Below are positions 8,223-16,151 of a stretch of DNA of 64,000 nucleotides, one piece after another. How positions within the stretch are numbered: position 1 is the stretch's first letter; each line of letters begins with the position of its first letter. Below the pieces are notes generated by a model. It was not told the origin of the DNA and ran no database searches. It saw only the letters and a program-made list of their open reading frames with translations. Source of the DNA: Paenibacillus sp. PvR098 (lineage in GTDB: Bacteria; Bacillota; Bacilli; Paenibacillales; NBRC-103111). The DNA lies in the NCBI RefSeq assembly GCF_017833255.1, contig NZ_JAFIBU010000001.1:1240001-1304000 (forward strand), written 5' to 3'. A program made the translations under genes and the position numbers.

Positions 8223-9086
8223 TCAAATTTCCTGCGTTGCCCGAGGTCCCGTCAAGTAGCTGCGAAACGGTTCGCCGATTGAGAACAGCTCTTTACTAAG
8301 CTTCTCTGGCTCAATCCCCTGCAGCTTCTCTTGCAATTCCTTAAAGCAAGCATCAAGTAATTGGTATAGTTGGGAGGTCACTTTGTATTTCAGCCAAATC
8401 GAACGCAGCTTCGTTTGATCGGCTTCCTCGTGCTCAAGGAGCTTCTTCTCTTCCTTCGTACCCCATTGCAGCACATGCCAAAAGCCCCAGCTCTCCCGAT
8501 ACTGCTGGGACGTTTCGGAGCGGATAATTTCCTGCATCAGCACTTCACAGCGGGTAAACAATCTTAGAACCTCCGGCCAAATGCCATTGAACCGCTCTTC
8601 AAGCAAAGACGAGAAGGATAGGAATAATTGCGTTTTTACTTCTACCATTTGGCGAATGTATTCATCAGCCGTCAGCTTCAGCTGCTTCTTCATGATATAC
8701 AAATTCATTTTCAGCCGGTTTACTTCACAAATGCCTTTGGAAAGCTTACCGACCAGATCAATGTGCCCGGCATGCGACAGCAAGAAGTAAAACCGACTGC
8801 TATAATAATCTCCAGCCAGTACTTTAAGCTGTCTGGATCGGGCCTCCGCCTGTTCCTTAACATCGTTATTGACGCTGACCATATCATGCGTATCCATTCC
8901 GATCTGCACGAGTGAGGTCACAAGCGTATAAAGCTCACTTTGTTTAGTGAGCGTACTGTGTTTATCAAGAAAAGCATACAGAAGCCGGCTTCGAAACTCC
9001 GGAAAATGGGGCAAATCCGTATGCTTTTGAATCATGTCGTGCTCCAAATATATCTTGGCGATCTCCGGAATTCGATAAGAGTTCAT
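8223..9086 (-). CDS. hepS: Heptaprenyl diphosphate synthase regulatory subunit (component I)
   Basis: A 287-aa mostly helical protein of the HepS family, the non-catalytic partner that sets chain length of the HepS-HepT heterodimer. The start MNSYRIPEIAKIYLEHDMIQ and HAGHIDLVGKLSKGICEVNR fit the family. Its place before menG and upstream of hepT is the conserved hepS-menG-hepT arrangement, here with three futalosine genes inserted. The ATG at 9086 follows GGAGG. Confidence 0.85.
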   Translation of the reverse strand: MNSYRIPEIAKIYLEHDMIQKHTDLPHFPEFRSRLLYAFLDKHSTLTKQSELYTLVTSLVQIGMDTHDMVSVNNDVKEQAEARSRQLKVLAGDYYSSRFYFLLSHAGHIDLVGKLSKGICEVNRLKMNLYIMKKQLKLTADEYIRQMVEVKTQLFLSFSSLLEERFNGIWPEVLRLFTRCEVLMQEIIRSETSQQYRESWGFWHVLQWGTKEEKKLLEHEEADQTKLRSIWLKYKVTSQLYQLLDACFKELQEKLQGIEPEKLSKELFSIGEPFRSYLTGPRATQEI

Positions 9087-9174
9087 ATGTAAGCCTCCGA
9101 ACAAACGAAAAATCTCAGTCTTTCTCCATCTAAAATATTATAGCATAAATTGATCTTTTTCGCATGTGTCCCGA

Positions 9175-9696
9175 TCAGCTTTTTTCCTTAAAGCGATTCT
9201 CCCATTTTGGAGCATAGGTCATCCGATAATGTGCATCCAGATATTGCTGGAATTCACTGACCGATTGAGGCCGCAGCTTCGGTTCGTTTGAAAGCCATTT
9301 TTCACGTCTTGCATCCGTCGCCACAAGTAATCCGGGGCTCCCGCTTTGTTTCTGCGAACCATCCAACACCCGTATCAGCACTTGATTAATATTGGTTGAC
9401 GAGGCAAACATTACACTTGGAATTTCATATAAATCCTCGAACATCTCGGCCTTTTCCGTAGAATTGACTGAAAGCAAATCGATGGAAACAATGGCATGGC
9501 TTATTTCCACTCGCCGGATTCTCTGATGCAGCTGCATTTTGGTTACGACATCCACTATGTTAGCCTCAGAAACCGGTTGTGCTTGTACTGAACGAAACAC
9601 GCTGACCGAACGATCAAGCGTTGATAAGTAAGATAACCCTACGGCAACGGCAATCGATATGACCGTCATGAGCAACAGACGAGGAATCCATTTCAT
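9175..9696 (-). CDS. Membrane-anchored protein of unknown function
   Basis: A 173-aa protein with one N-terminal hydrophobic helix (about residues 5-22, LLLMTVISIAVAVGLSYL) and a soluble domain predicted outside the cell. No catalytic motif is visible and I do not recognise the family. The ATG at 9696 follows AAAGGAGG, so the upstream in-frame start is rejected. It lies between mtrB (separated by a terminator) and hepS, and may be the first gene of the hepS operon. Confidence 0.65.
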   Translation of the reverse strand: MKWIPRLLLMTVISIAVAVGLSYLSTLDRSVSVFRSVQAQPVSEANIVDVVTKMQLHQRIRRVEISHAIVSIDLLSVNSTEKAEMFEDLYEIPSVMFASSTNINQVLIRVLDGSQKQSGSPGLLVATDARREKWLSNEPKLRPQSVSEFQQYLDAHYRMTYAPKWENRFKEKS

Positions 9697-9767
9697 TTGA
9701 CGCTCTTCCTCCTTTAGACGGCGATATCCATCCCCGACCAAATACTTGTCTGTTACTATTGTACAAC

Positions 9768-9797
9768 GAAAAAAAGCAGGCTATGCCTTTGCCTGCT
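9768..9797 (-). terminator. Terminator after mtrB
   Basis: A perfect 7-bp stem (AGCAGGC with GCCTGCT) followed by TTTTTTTC on the minus strand, just after the mtrB stop. Confidence 0.85.
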
Positions 9798-9803
9798 CAA
9801 TTA

Positions 9804-10031
9804 TTATTCCTCCGTATCAACAACACCGTATTTCGTCATGATCACAGCTTTGCCGCGGATTTTTACCGCTGAGGTATGGTCTGTGAATTGAGCGATCATG
9901 ACCTCGCCTTTATCCAGCTTCTCCGTATGATGAAATCGGGTATCCTGGCCTCTAGTAAGTCCGATGACCTGCACTCCGTTATCCTTAGCTTTCACGATAA
10001 AATAATCATTGTGATTCGTTTTCGTTTCCAT
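9804..10031 (-). CDS. mtrB: Trp RNA-binding attenuation protein (TRAP)
   Basis: A 75-aa protein, the normal length for the subunit of the tryptophan-activated 11-mer that binds (G/U)AG repeats. The beta-rich core [19 protein letters not shown] and [20 protein letters not shown] match TRAP, including the Lys/Arg-rich KIRGK RNA-contacting region. B. subtilis has folE-mtrB-hepS; here no folE is present and hbs lies upstream. A TRAP target array is visible at 13-64. Confidence 0.95.
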   Translation of the reverse strand: METKTNHNDYFIVKAKDNGVQVIGLTRGQDTRFHHTEKLDKGEVMIAQFTDHTSAVKIRGKAVIMTKYGVVDTEE

Positions 10032-10166
10032 CTGTCATGTCCTCCCGTACTTATGCTTAGATAACCCTAATCATGCAGAAAAAAAGAGCTGCTGTCAACT
10101 TCAAGAAAAAAAGTATCAGGCGCAATCTTTTCGTTGGTGTATTTTTCGTTCTTATATTTTGGGGAA

Positions 10167-10200
10167 GAAAAAAATCGCCCCAAATCAATTGGAAGCGATC
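10167..10200 (-). terminator. Terminator downstream of tRNA-Pro
   Basis: On the minus strand an ATCGCTTCC/GGGGCGAT hairpin is followed by TTTTTTTC, 14 nt after the tRNA 3' end. It separates the tRNA from mtrB. Confidence 0.65.
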
Positions 10201-10213
10201 TTATAAATAATTA

Positions 10214-10287
10214 TCGGAGTAGCGGGATTCGAACCCACGGCCTCACCCACCCCAAGGGTGCGCGCTACCGAGCTGCGCCATACCCCG
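10214..10287 (-). tRNA. tRNA-Pro (anticodon GGG)
   Basis: A 74-nt cloverleaf read by eye: acceptor CGGGGTA pairs with TACTCCG, D arm GCGC-AGCTCGGTA-GCGC, anticodon stem CACCC/GGGTG enclosing TTGGGGT, T arm with GGTTCGAATCC, and discriminator A. The 7-nt loop places GGG at positions 34-36, reading CCC/CCU. The 3' CCA is not encoded. It lies between hbs and mtrB. Confidence 0.95.
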
Positions 10288-10374
10288 ACATCAGCGCCAC
10301 AAAATTCCGGCAAGGAGTATTATAACCCAATGGCTAAGGTGTGTAAAGGCCTTTATACCGAACGGTTTCACATG

Positions 10375-10418
10375 AAAAAGCACCCGAAACCGCCACGGTT
10401 GGAGCGGTTTTCGGGTGC
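10375..10418 (-). terminator. Terminator of hbs
   Basis: A long stem (GCACCCGAAAACCGC with GCGGTTTCGGGTGC) followed by TTTTTC on the minus strand, 23 nt after the hbs stop. Confidence 0.9.
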
Positions 10419-10440
10419 TGCGGATGTTATGTATCGTTGA

Positions 10441-10713
10441 TTATTGAATGCCGTCCTTCAACGCTTTACCTGGTTTGAAAGCCGGGATTTTGCTGGAAGG
10501 GATTTCGATTTCTTCACCAGTTTGCGGGTTGCGTCCTTTACGGGCGGAACGCTCACGAACTTCGAAGTTACCGAATCCGACCAACTGCACTTTATCACCG
10601 CTTTGCAGCGCTTCGGAGATGGCTTCAAATACAGCTTCTACCGCTTTAGTTGCATCTTTCTTGGACAATTCGCTGGTTTCAGCTACCCTATTGATCAAAT
10701 CGGATTTATTCAT
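10441..10713 (-). CDS. hbs: DNA-binding protein HU
   Basis: A 90-aa HU subunit, exactly the usual length. It is the histone-like, nucleoid-compacting, DNA-bending protein. [20 protein letters not shown] and [20 protein letters not shown] are classic, followed by [22 protein letters not shown], the DNA-embracing arm. The ATG at 10713 follows GGAGGTGA; a GTG three codons upstream lies inside the ribosome site and is rejected. It has its own promoter and strong terminator. Confidence 0.98.
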   Translation of the reverse strand: MNKSDLINRVAETSELSKKDATKAVEAVFEAISEALQSGDKVQLVGFGNFEVRERSARKGRNPQTGEEIEIPSSKIPAFKPGKALKDGIQ

Positions 10714-10819
10714 GCGATTCACCTCCCCCCAAAAATTCGGTAATCCTGTTACTCTCTTTGTTAACCGATTCTTCGAAAAATATACGTTGATCGCGTTTTA
10801 CACCAAGGAAATCAAGATT

Positions 10820-10848
10820 ATATTAATACAGTGCTACAGTAATTTCAA
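10820..10848 (-). promoter_or_regulatory. Probable sigma-A promoter of hbs
   Basis: On the minus strand TTGAAA is followed after 17 nt by TAATAT, about 105 nt upstream of the hbs start. Spacing is ideal and the match to the vegetative consensus is good. No other candidate of equal quality lies between spoIVA and hbs. Confidence 0.5.
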
Positions 10849-10858
10849 GTAAAAAGAC

Positions 10859-10888
10859 AAAAAATGCACCCTTTGGAGTGCATTTTTT
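10859..10888. terminator. Terminator of spoIVA (symmetrical)
   Basis: A hairpin with an A-tract on one side and a T-tract on the other (AAAAAATGCAC ... GTGCATTTTTT), 20 nt after the spoIVA stop. It would act in either direction, but only the minus-strand gene needs it. Confidence 0.85.
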
Positions 10889-10908
10889 AGCGAAAATACT
10901 CGAATTCG

Positions 10909-12387
10909 TTACAAAATGATGGCAATCAAGCCGCCCGAGCCTTCGTTGATGATGCGGCCAAGTGTTTCTTGAAGCTTGTAACGGGCATTATCCGGCATCA
11001 TCGCAAGCTTGCCTTGGATGCCTTCCCGTACGATGGAATGCAAGGAGCGACCAAAAATGTCGGACTCCCAAATTTTGAGCGGATTGTCTTCGAAGTCCTG
11101 CATCAAATAACGGACAAGCTCCTCGCTCTGCTTTTCCGTTCCTATGATCGGCGAGAATTCCGACTCCACATCCACCCGAATCATATGAATCGATGGGGCC
11201 GTAGCCTTAAGCCTCACGCCGAATCTGGAGCCTTGACGGATCAACTCCGGCTCGTCAAGCGCCATCTCCTGAAGCGTCGGCGGAGCGATACCATAGCCGG
11301 TTGTCTTGACCATTTCTAGCGCTTCGGCAAAATGATCATACTCCCGTTTGGCATGAGTGAACTCCTGCATCAGCTGCAGTAGATGATCCTTACCACGAAT
11401 TTCCACACCGACCACTTCCATTAGGATACGGTCGTACAGCTCATCCGGAGCGTACAAATCAATCTCCGCCACGCCCTGCCCCATGTTCATTCCGGCTAAG
11501 GCGGCTTTTTCTATAAATTCATATTCCTCGAAGCCTGTTACGACGTGGTCCACGTCACGCAGCCTGCGAATGTCCTGCACCGTTTCGCGAACAGAGCTCT
11601 CAAAGCTTGAACGCAGCCAGTGATTTTCTCCCAGCACCATCACCCAGCTTGGGAGATTGACATTCACTTCGTGTACCGGGAACTCATACAGCACTTCACG
11701 GAGTACAGACATCATGTCGTCTTCGTTCATATTTGCCACGCTCATGGCCACAACAGGTACATCATGCTTTGCCTGCAGCTCGCTGCGCAGCTCCAATACC
11801 GAATCGCTTTGAGGCTTGGTTGAGTTGACGATAACAATGAATGGCTTGCCGACTTCCTTCAATTCATTGATGATCCGTTCTTCCGCATCCATATATGAGG
11901 CTCTCGGAATTTCCGCAATCGAGCCGTCTGTCGTAATCACGACGCCGAGTGTAGCATGCTCTTGGATCACCTTTCGCGTCCCTATTTCGGCCGCTTCCTG
12001 GAACGGAATCGCCTCATCGAACCAAGGTGTGTTAATCATGCGAGGACCGTTTTCATCCTCATATCCTTTGGCCCCCTCGACTACATACCCTACGCAATCA
12101 ACCAGACGAACATTGACATTTAGTCCTTCAGCAACATGCAGCTGCACGGCATTATTAGGTACGAATTTCGGCTCCGTCGTCATGATGGTACGACCCGCTG
12201 CGCTTTGCGGCAGTTCGTCGGTTGCCCTGGCACGGTCGGCTTCGTTTTGAATGTTAGGCAGTACGATCGACTCCATAAAGCGCTTGATGAACGTTGATTT
12301 TCCCGTACGGACCGCTCCAACGACCCCCAGGTAAATATCCCCGCCAGTACGCTCTGCAATGTCCTTAAAGATATCCACTTTTTCCAA
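10909..12387 (-). CDS. spoIVA: Stage IV sporulation protein A, spore coat morphogenetic ATPase
   Basis: A 492-aa protein, the family's normal length. SpoIVA polymerises with ATP hydrolysis on the forespore surface and is the base of the coat. The N-terminal P-loop YLGVVGAVRTGKSTFIKRF (about 18-36) and VRLVDCVGYVVEG (switch region) are plain, and the C-terminus ends GGLIAIIL, as membrane-anchored SpoIVA does. GGAGGGATTC precedes the ATG. Likely expressed from sigma-E; candidate motifs lie upstream at 12446-12569. Confidence 0.97.
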   Translation of the reverse strand: MEKVDIFKDIAERTGGDIYLGVVGAVRTGKSTFIKRFMESIVLPNIQNEADRARATDELPQSAAGRTIMTTEPKFVPNNAVQLHVAEGLNVNVRLVDCVGYVVEGAKGYEDENGPRMINTPWFDEAIPFQEAAEIGTRKVIQEHATLGVVITTDGSIAEIPRASYMDAEERIINELKEVGKPFIVIVNSTKPQSDSVLELRSELQAKHDVPVVAMSVANMNEDDMMSVLREVLYEFPVHEVNVNLPSWVMVLGENHWLRSSFESSVRETVQDIRRLRDVDHVVTGFEEYEFIEKAALAGMNMGQGVAEIDLYAPDELYDRILMEVVGVEIRGKDHLLQLMQEFTHAKREYDHFAEALEMVKTTGYGIAPPTLQEMALDEPELIRQGSRFGVRLKATAPSIHMIRVDVESEFSPIIGTEKQSEELVRYLMQDFEDNPLKIWESDIFGRSLHSIVREGIQGKLAMMPDNARYKLQETLGRIINEGSGGLIAIIL

Positions 12388-12445
12388 TGAGAATCCCTCC
12401 TACAGGTTGTTTAAGACGAAACTCGTACATGCTTCGGACTAGTAC

Positions 12446-12569
12446 AAATATATGTATGACAGAGCAAAATATGATGGAAAGAGCATAAAATTATTTTCAT
12501 CACTCCTTGGCTGGTCCTTGTTCCCCGCAGGACGCCACAGCTTTCATCCTTGAAAAATATATGTTTGAC
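12446..12569 (-). promoter_or_regulatory. Repeated GTCANACATATATTT motif upstream of spoIVA
   Basis: On the minus strand GTCATACATATATTT (12446-12460) and GTCAAACATATATTT (12555-12569) differ by one base and are 109 nt apart in the 260-nt gap before spoIVA. The CATACATA part resembles the sigma-E -10 consensus CATACANT. I could not fix a convincing -35 for either copy, so promoter function is inference. The rest of the gap shows no gene. Confidence 0.35.
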
Positions 12570-12596
12570 GGAGGGTCTTTATTCTATCTTTTCGGA

Positions 12597-12643
12597 AAAA
12601 AGAAAAACCTCTATGACCCTTTCAAAGAAGGTTCATAGAGGTT
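12597..12643 (-). terminator. Terminator after the YphF-like lipoprotein gene
   Basis: A 14-bp stem (AACCTCTATGAACC with GGGTCATAGAGGTT) then TTTTCTTTTTT on the minus strand, directly after the stop at 12648. Confidence 0.9.
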
Positions 12644-12647
12644 ATAG

Positions 12648-13376
12648 TCAAAGATTCAGTGCTGCGGGGAGCGGACGACCGTCCTTCCATTGATACGCTA
12701 CGGAACGGGCGGGCACGTAATAGGACTCTTCAACTAGAAGTTTTCGGAGATCCTGTACCCCGTCCAAACCGTCCTGCAGCTGTTTCTTATCAATGAATCG
12801 CATGATTTCAACCGCATAATCAATCCATACTTGCCCGGTATCCTGAATGATAAAAGGCAGCTGCATCGATAGTGAATAAACGCTGGACGTTTCCATCGCC
12901 TTTCGGTTTAGCATTTTGTAATCAATGGTATGAAAACCCGGAGAGATGACCTCACCCAACGGAAGCTTTCCGCCCGATTTAATCTTATACTCATCAACGG
13001 CCTTCTGAAGCTCCATGGTTTTCTGAAACGATTGTATATCCATCATTTTTACAGTCGGCTTCGTTTCTACATCGATCAGAACATACGAAGCGGTACCGCC
13101 ATTCTCGAAGGCATTAACCGGAATGGATCCGAGAAAGGGACCCTGCAGCTTTTTGAAATCGATGGGGTATTTCTCATAAATCGGTGTGGATTCGGTGCTA
13201 TTCTTGATCGGCAGCACACCGTTCTTCTCCTTGTATTGATCTATGGCATTCTGAACGATCATGACGTATTCGCCGCTAGCCATTTGGTTTTCCTTACGTA
13301 ATTCCTTCGGGTACATGCAGCCGCTAAGCAGAACCGTTAGCAGAAGCAATATCCCTGAAAGACGCCATAATCTCAT
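12648..13376 (-). CDS. YphF-like lipoprotein
   Basis: A 242-aa predicted lipoprotein. The signal peptide is followed by the lipobox LLSGC, with the Cys at about residue 20, so it should be anchored on the outer face of the membrane. The rest is soluble with no catalytic motif I recognise. Position next to spoIVA matches B. subtilis yphF, also a lipoprotein of this size. The ATG at 13376 overlaps the ferredoxin stop (TGATG) behind GGAGG, so the two are coupled. Confidence 0.75.
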   Translation of the reverse strand: MRLWRLSGILLLLTVLLSGCMYPKELRKENQMASGEYVMIVQNAIDQYKEKNGVLPIKNSTESTPIYEKYPIDFKKLQGPFLGSIPVNAFENGGTASYVLIDVETKPTVKMMDIQSFQKTMELQKAVDEYKIKSGGKLPLGEVISPGFHTIDYKMLNRKAMETSSVYSLSMQLPFIIQDTGQVWIDYAVEIMRFIDKKQLQDGLDGVQDLRKLLVEESYYVPARSVAYQWKDGRPLPAALNL

Positions 13377-13726
13377 CACCATTCCTCCTCTTGCTGTTTC
13401 TCAAGTTGACGGCGTATGGCGCTCTTCAGCGGGTCTTCAGGTACAGATACGGTTACAGGACCTTGACCGCTTAATTTAGCCTGACAGGCTAACCGGTAGC
13501 CTTCGTCATAAAGGGAGCCTAACTTGAGACGTTCATTAACGTTCATAGCCGTTAATCCCGCATCGCCTCCTTGAGTGACCCGTACTTTACACATCAGGCA
13601 TGCCGCTTTCCCGCTGCAGCGAGTACGAATGTGAACACGAGCTTTCCGTGCTGCATCGAGAACCGTGGTGCCGGGTCTAGCTTGAATCGACTTGTCATCA
13701 GGCATAAAAGTAATTTCCGCCGTCAT
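13376..13726 (-). CDS. [2Fe-2S] ferredoxin
   Basis: A 116-aa plant/adrenodoxin-type ferredoxin. The cluster cysteines appear as RCSGKAACLMCKV plus a distal LACQ, the CX5CX2C...C pattern of an adrenodoxin-like [2Fe-2S] protein. It is cytoplasmic, an electron carrier with unknown partner. AAAGGAGG precedes the ATG. The gene runs into the lipoprotein gene, which it overlaps by a few bases; no reductase or oxidoreductase is adjacent. Confidence 0.88.
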   Translation of the reverse strand: MTAEITFMPDDKSIQARPGTTVLDAARKARVHIRTRCSGKAACLMCKVRVTQGGDAGLTAMNVNERLKLGSLYDEGYRLACQAKLSGQGPVTVSVPEDPLKSAIRRQLEKQQEEEW

Positions 13727-13764
13727 CTCACGGCCTCCTTTATCTGTTATTGAAAGCCTCCCTG

Positions 13765-14385
13765 CTAACGTTCCGACTCCATCGGATATTCCAGCAGCTG
13801 CTTTAAGCGCCGGGTCAGCGCAGGACTAAATGTATTGCGTTCCATCAGACTCTCCAATACGGTCCAATGAATTTCCATCTCGCGTTGACGACATAATTCA
13901 GCAATGGCGTGGTAACGGTCTGGACGGTTTCTTAATACATTAAAAACCATTTCGTGTACAAGCGGCATAAAGCGAATGGGAGTTCCGTCTTGAAATGAAC
14001 CCTGTTTCGCATGTTCGGATGCTAAAAATCCGGCTTCAACCCGATAAACGCTCTCTAAGGCTCGAACCTCAAAAGCGCCCACCAACTCGACCTTGACTCC
14101 TGCGACCTCATAATGGCTCAAGATCGAGCTGTAAATCGCCGTCTCGCTTTCCATCTGCTCATCTGTTGAGAAGCGTGACAACGCCTTATGCATCAGACTT
14201 GCCTGCTCTCGATCAATATACACATCCAGATCTCGCGGTGCGGCTGACAAAGCGACTCCTTGCAGCATCAGTCCCGTACTGCCCCCGACAAGCCATGTTA
14301 CATTCATGTTACAAGTAGATGACACTAGCTCTTTCAGGGCACAGTGAAGCGCCTCAGGAGCGTACATTATATTCTGGTTTTTCAT
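13765..14385 (-). CDS. Nucleotidyltransferase-fold protein
   Basis: A 206-aa protein with the polymerase-beta-like nucleotidyltransferase signature: WLVGGSTGLMLQGV (about 30-43) followed by RDLDVYID (about 51-58), the GS...DxD pattern that binds metal and NTP. The C-terminal half is helical. Such small enzymes include antibiotic- and toxin-type transferases as well as orphan housekeeping forms; nothing adjacent indicates an antitoxin. The GTG one codon upstream of the ATG is an alternative start. Substrate unknown. Confidence 0.7.
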   Translation of the reverse strand: MKNQNIMYAPEALHCALKELVSSTCNMNVTWLVGGSTGLMLQGVALSAAPRDLDVYIDREQASLMHKALSRFSTDEQMESETAIYSSILSHYEVAGVKVELVGAFEVRALESVYRVEAGFLASEHAKQGSFQDGTPIRFMPLVHEMVFNVLRNRPDRYHAIAELCRQREMEIHWTVLESLMERNTFSPALTRRLKQLLEYPMESER

Positions 14386-14403
14386 CACGACATCCGTCTC
14401 TCC

Positions 14404-14583
14404 CTACAAAATCGATACAAACATGTAGAGCAGGATCGGGATGAACATTAAGAATGCGATAAAAGATAAAACAAATCTGAGCACGCCAGTTGTTTTATTT
14501 CTTGCATACGTGATCAGCAATGAAGCGACAACCATCAATCCGATGGCGACGAAAGATGCCCACATCTTGTCCAATGGCGACAT
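14404..14583 (-). CDS. YphE-like small membrane protein (DUF2768 type)
   Basis: A 59-aa protein with two hydrophobic helices, MWASFVAIGLMVVASLLI (about 7-24) and LSFIAFLMFIPILLYMFV (about 39-56), separated by the basic loop TYARNKTTG. Size, two-helix layout and position between the yphF-like gene and gpsA fit B. subtilis yphE (DUF2768). The ribosome site (GGGGGTTGAG) is weak and somewhat distant. Function unknown. Confidence 0.7.
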   Translation of the reverse strand: MSPLDKMWASFVAIGLMVVASLLITYARNKTTGVLRFVLSFIAFLMFIPILLYMFVSIL

Positions 14584-14635
14584 ATGAATTTCTCAACCCC
14601 CAAAAAATTGCTGCATAGATATTTACATCATAACA

Positions 14636-14661
14636 TAAAAAGAGCACAAGCGCCCTTGTAC
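14636..14661 (-). terminator. Terminator after the spoVIF-like gene
   Basis: A 7-bp stem (GTACAAG with CTTGTGC) with a 4-nt loop, followed by TCTTTTTATG on the minus strand. Confidence 0.7.
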
Positions 14662-14683
14662 GGAGGCTTATGCCATAAAACTG

Positions 14684-14962
14684 TTATTTTTTCATGATCG
14701 TTTTCATCAGCTGTTCCATATTGTTCGCATCCATTTTGCTGCTTTTGATCGCTTGAATAAGCTCCTTCATGGTTTGTTCCGATACGGGTACGTTCACTAA
14801 ACTCGATACCTGTTTAATAAGCTGCCTCAGTTGAGCTTCGCTTTGCATGGTAGACGGTTTAACACCGCTAGCGAGCTTATATATGTCCTTTTCCGAAACG
14901 TTTTTACCGGTCTTTTTCTTCACGACATTGAGCACTTCTTTGGGTGTGTTCTTACCAGCCAA
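14684..14962 (-). CDS. SpoVIF-like sporulation protein
   Basis: A 92-aa helical protein. KKKTGKNVSEKDIYKLASG and QLRQLIKQVSSLVNVPVSEQ resemble stage VI sporulation protein F, involved in coat assembly and germination in B. subtilis. An upstream TTG (14971) abuts the AGGAGG directly, while the TTG at 14962 has 9-nt spacing, so the start is MAGKNTPKEV. It lies between yphE and gpsA with a terminator after it. The family call rests on remembered motifs. Confidence 0.72.
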   Translation of the reverse strand: MAGKNTPKEVLNVVKKKTGKNVSEKDIYKLASGVKPSTMQSEAQLRQLIKQVSSLVNVPVSEQTMKELIQAIKSSKMDANNMEQLMKTIMKK

Positions 14963-14996
14963 TGGTTTCAACCTCCTCGGACTGTGGATGACAACC

Positions 14997-15021
14997 GCAA
15001 GCCCGCCTTAGGCGGACTTGC
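14997..15021 (-). terminator. Hairpin after gpsA, weak terminator
   Basis: An 11-bp stem (GCAAGTCCGCC, loop TAA, GGCGGGCTTGC) 55 nt after the gpsA stop. It is very stable but has no clean T-tract (GGTTGTC follows), so it may be an RNA-stability or attenuating hairpin. Confidence 0.4.
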
Positions 15022-15076
15022 GCTTTAGTCTGAGGTATTATATGTATTTTCTTTAATGCCCGTGTAGGCAGGAGCC

Positions 15077-16126
15077 TTAGTGCAGCCAATCCGATTGGGA
15101 TTGCTTGGCCACCTCTTCGATTTCATGGGTAGGTCCGCGGCCCATCAGATCCTCTACTGCTGTTTTTGGGTCTTTCCCGTCAAAAAGAACCTGGTGAAGC
15201 TCATTGGTGATCGGCATGGTAATACCGTATTGACGTGCCAATCGATATGCGGCTTGCGTCGTCTTTACTCCTTCCACCACCATGCCCATTTTTGTCAGCA
15301 CTTCCTCGAGGGACAGCCCTTGAGCCAGCATCGAACCTGCACGCCAGTTGCGGCTGTGTCGGCTCGTACTAGTAACGACCAAATCTCCGATCCCCGCCAG
15401 ACCGGCGAATGTCAGTGGACTTCCGCCCATAGCCGTTCCGAGCCTTGCCATTTCCGCAAGGCCGCGGGTAAGAAGTGCTGCCTTTGCATTATCGCCGAAG
15501 CCAAGACCATCCGAAAGACCCGCACCTAATGCAATAATATTTTTGAGCGCGCCGCCCACTTCTACTCCTACGACATCCGGGTTGGTATAGACGCGAAAAT
15601 ACGAATTAATAAGCAGGTCCTGAGCCTGTTCAGCTGCAGCCTTCTTGTGTGATGCAACGACGACCGTGGTCGGACATCGCTCTATGACCTCTTCCGCGTG
15701 GCTCGGTCCGGACAAAACAACGATTCGGCTGGGATCGTACGATGTCAGCTCATCCACGAGTACCTCACTCATCCGTTTCAAGCTTCCAGACTCGAAGCCT
15801 TTGGTCGCGTGAATCAATAATGTATGATCATGGATATACGATTTCAACGCAGAGGCTATCTCCCGCATCGCAGACGATGGAGCAACGATTACCACCGCTT
15901 CCGCGCCTTTCACCGCTTCTTCCATAGAAGTCGTCGCACGAATAAGCGGGGATAGCACGGCATCATTTAGAAACCGGCTGTTGCGGTGTTCCGTGTTGAT
16001 TTCCTCCACCTGCTTCACGTTTCGGGACCAAAGAAAGACCTCCCGGCCGTTCTCTGCAAGTACCGAGGCAATCGCGGTACCCCAGCTTCCTGCAACCAAG
16101 ACCGCGGCTTTACCCGATTCAGGCAT
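15077..16126 (-). CDS. gpsA: Glycerol-3-phosphate dehydrogenase [NAD(P)+]
   Basis: A 349-aa enzyme that makes sn-glycerol 3-phosphate from DHAP for phospholipids. The dinucleotide-binding start AAVLVAGSWGTAIASVLAEN has Val where most homologues have the first Gly of GXGXXG. The catalytic-domain motifs GVEVGGALKNIIALGAG and TFAGLAGIGDLVVT are intact. The frame opens 22 codons earlier, but the ATG at 16126 has GAGGTG and gives standard length. It follows plsY, the next enzyme of glycerolipid synthesis. Confidence 0.95.
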   Translation of the reverse strand: MPESGKAAVLVAGSWGTAIASVLAENGREVFLWSRNVKQVEEINTEHRNSRFLNDAVLSPLIRATTSMEEAVKGAEAVVIVAPSSAMREIASALKSYIHDHTLLIHATKGFESGSLKRMSEVLVDELTSYDPSRIVVLSGPSHAEEVIERCPTTVVVASHKKAAAEQAQDLLINSYFRVYTNPDVVGVEVGGALKNIIALGAGLSDGLGFGDNAKAALLTRGLAEMARLGTAMGGSPLTFAGLAGIGDLVVTSTSRHSRNWRAGSMLAQGLSLEEVLTKMGMVVEGVKTTQAAYRLARQYGITMPITNELHQVLFDGKDPKTAVEDLMGRGPTHEIEEVAKQSQSDWLH

Positions 16127-16151
16127 GTGCGAACACCTCTTTAGCATATAG

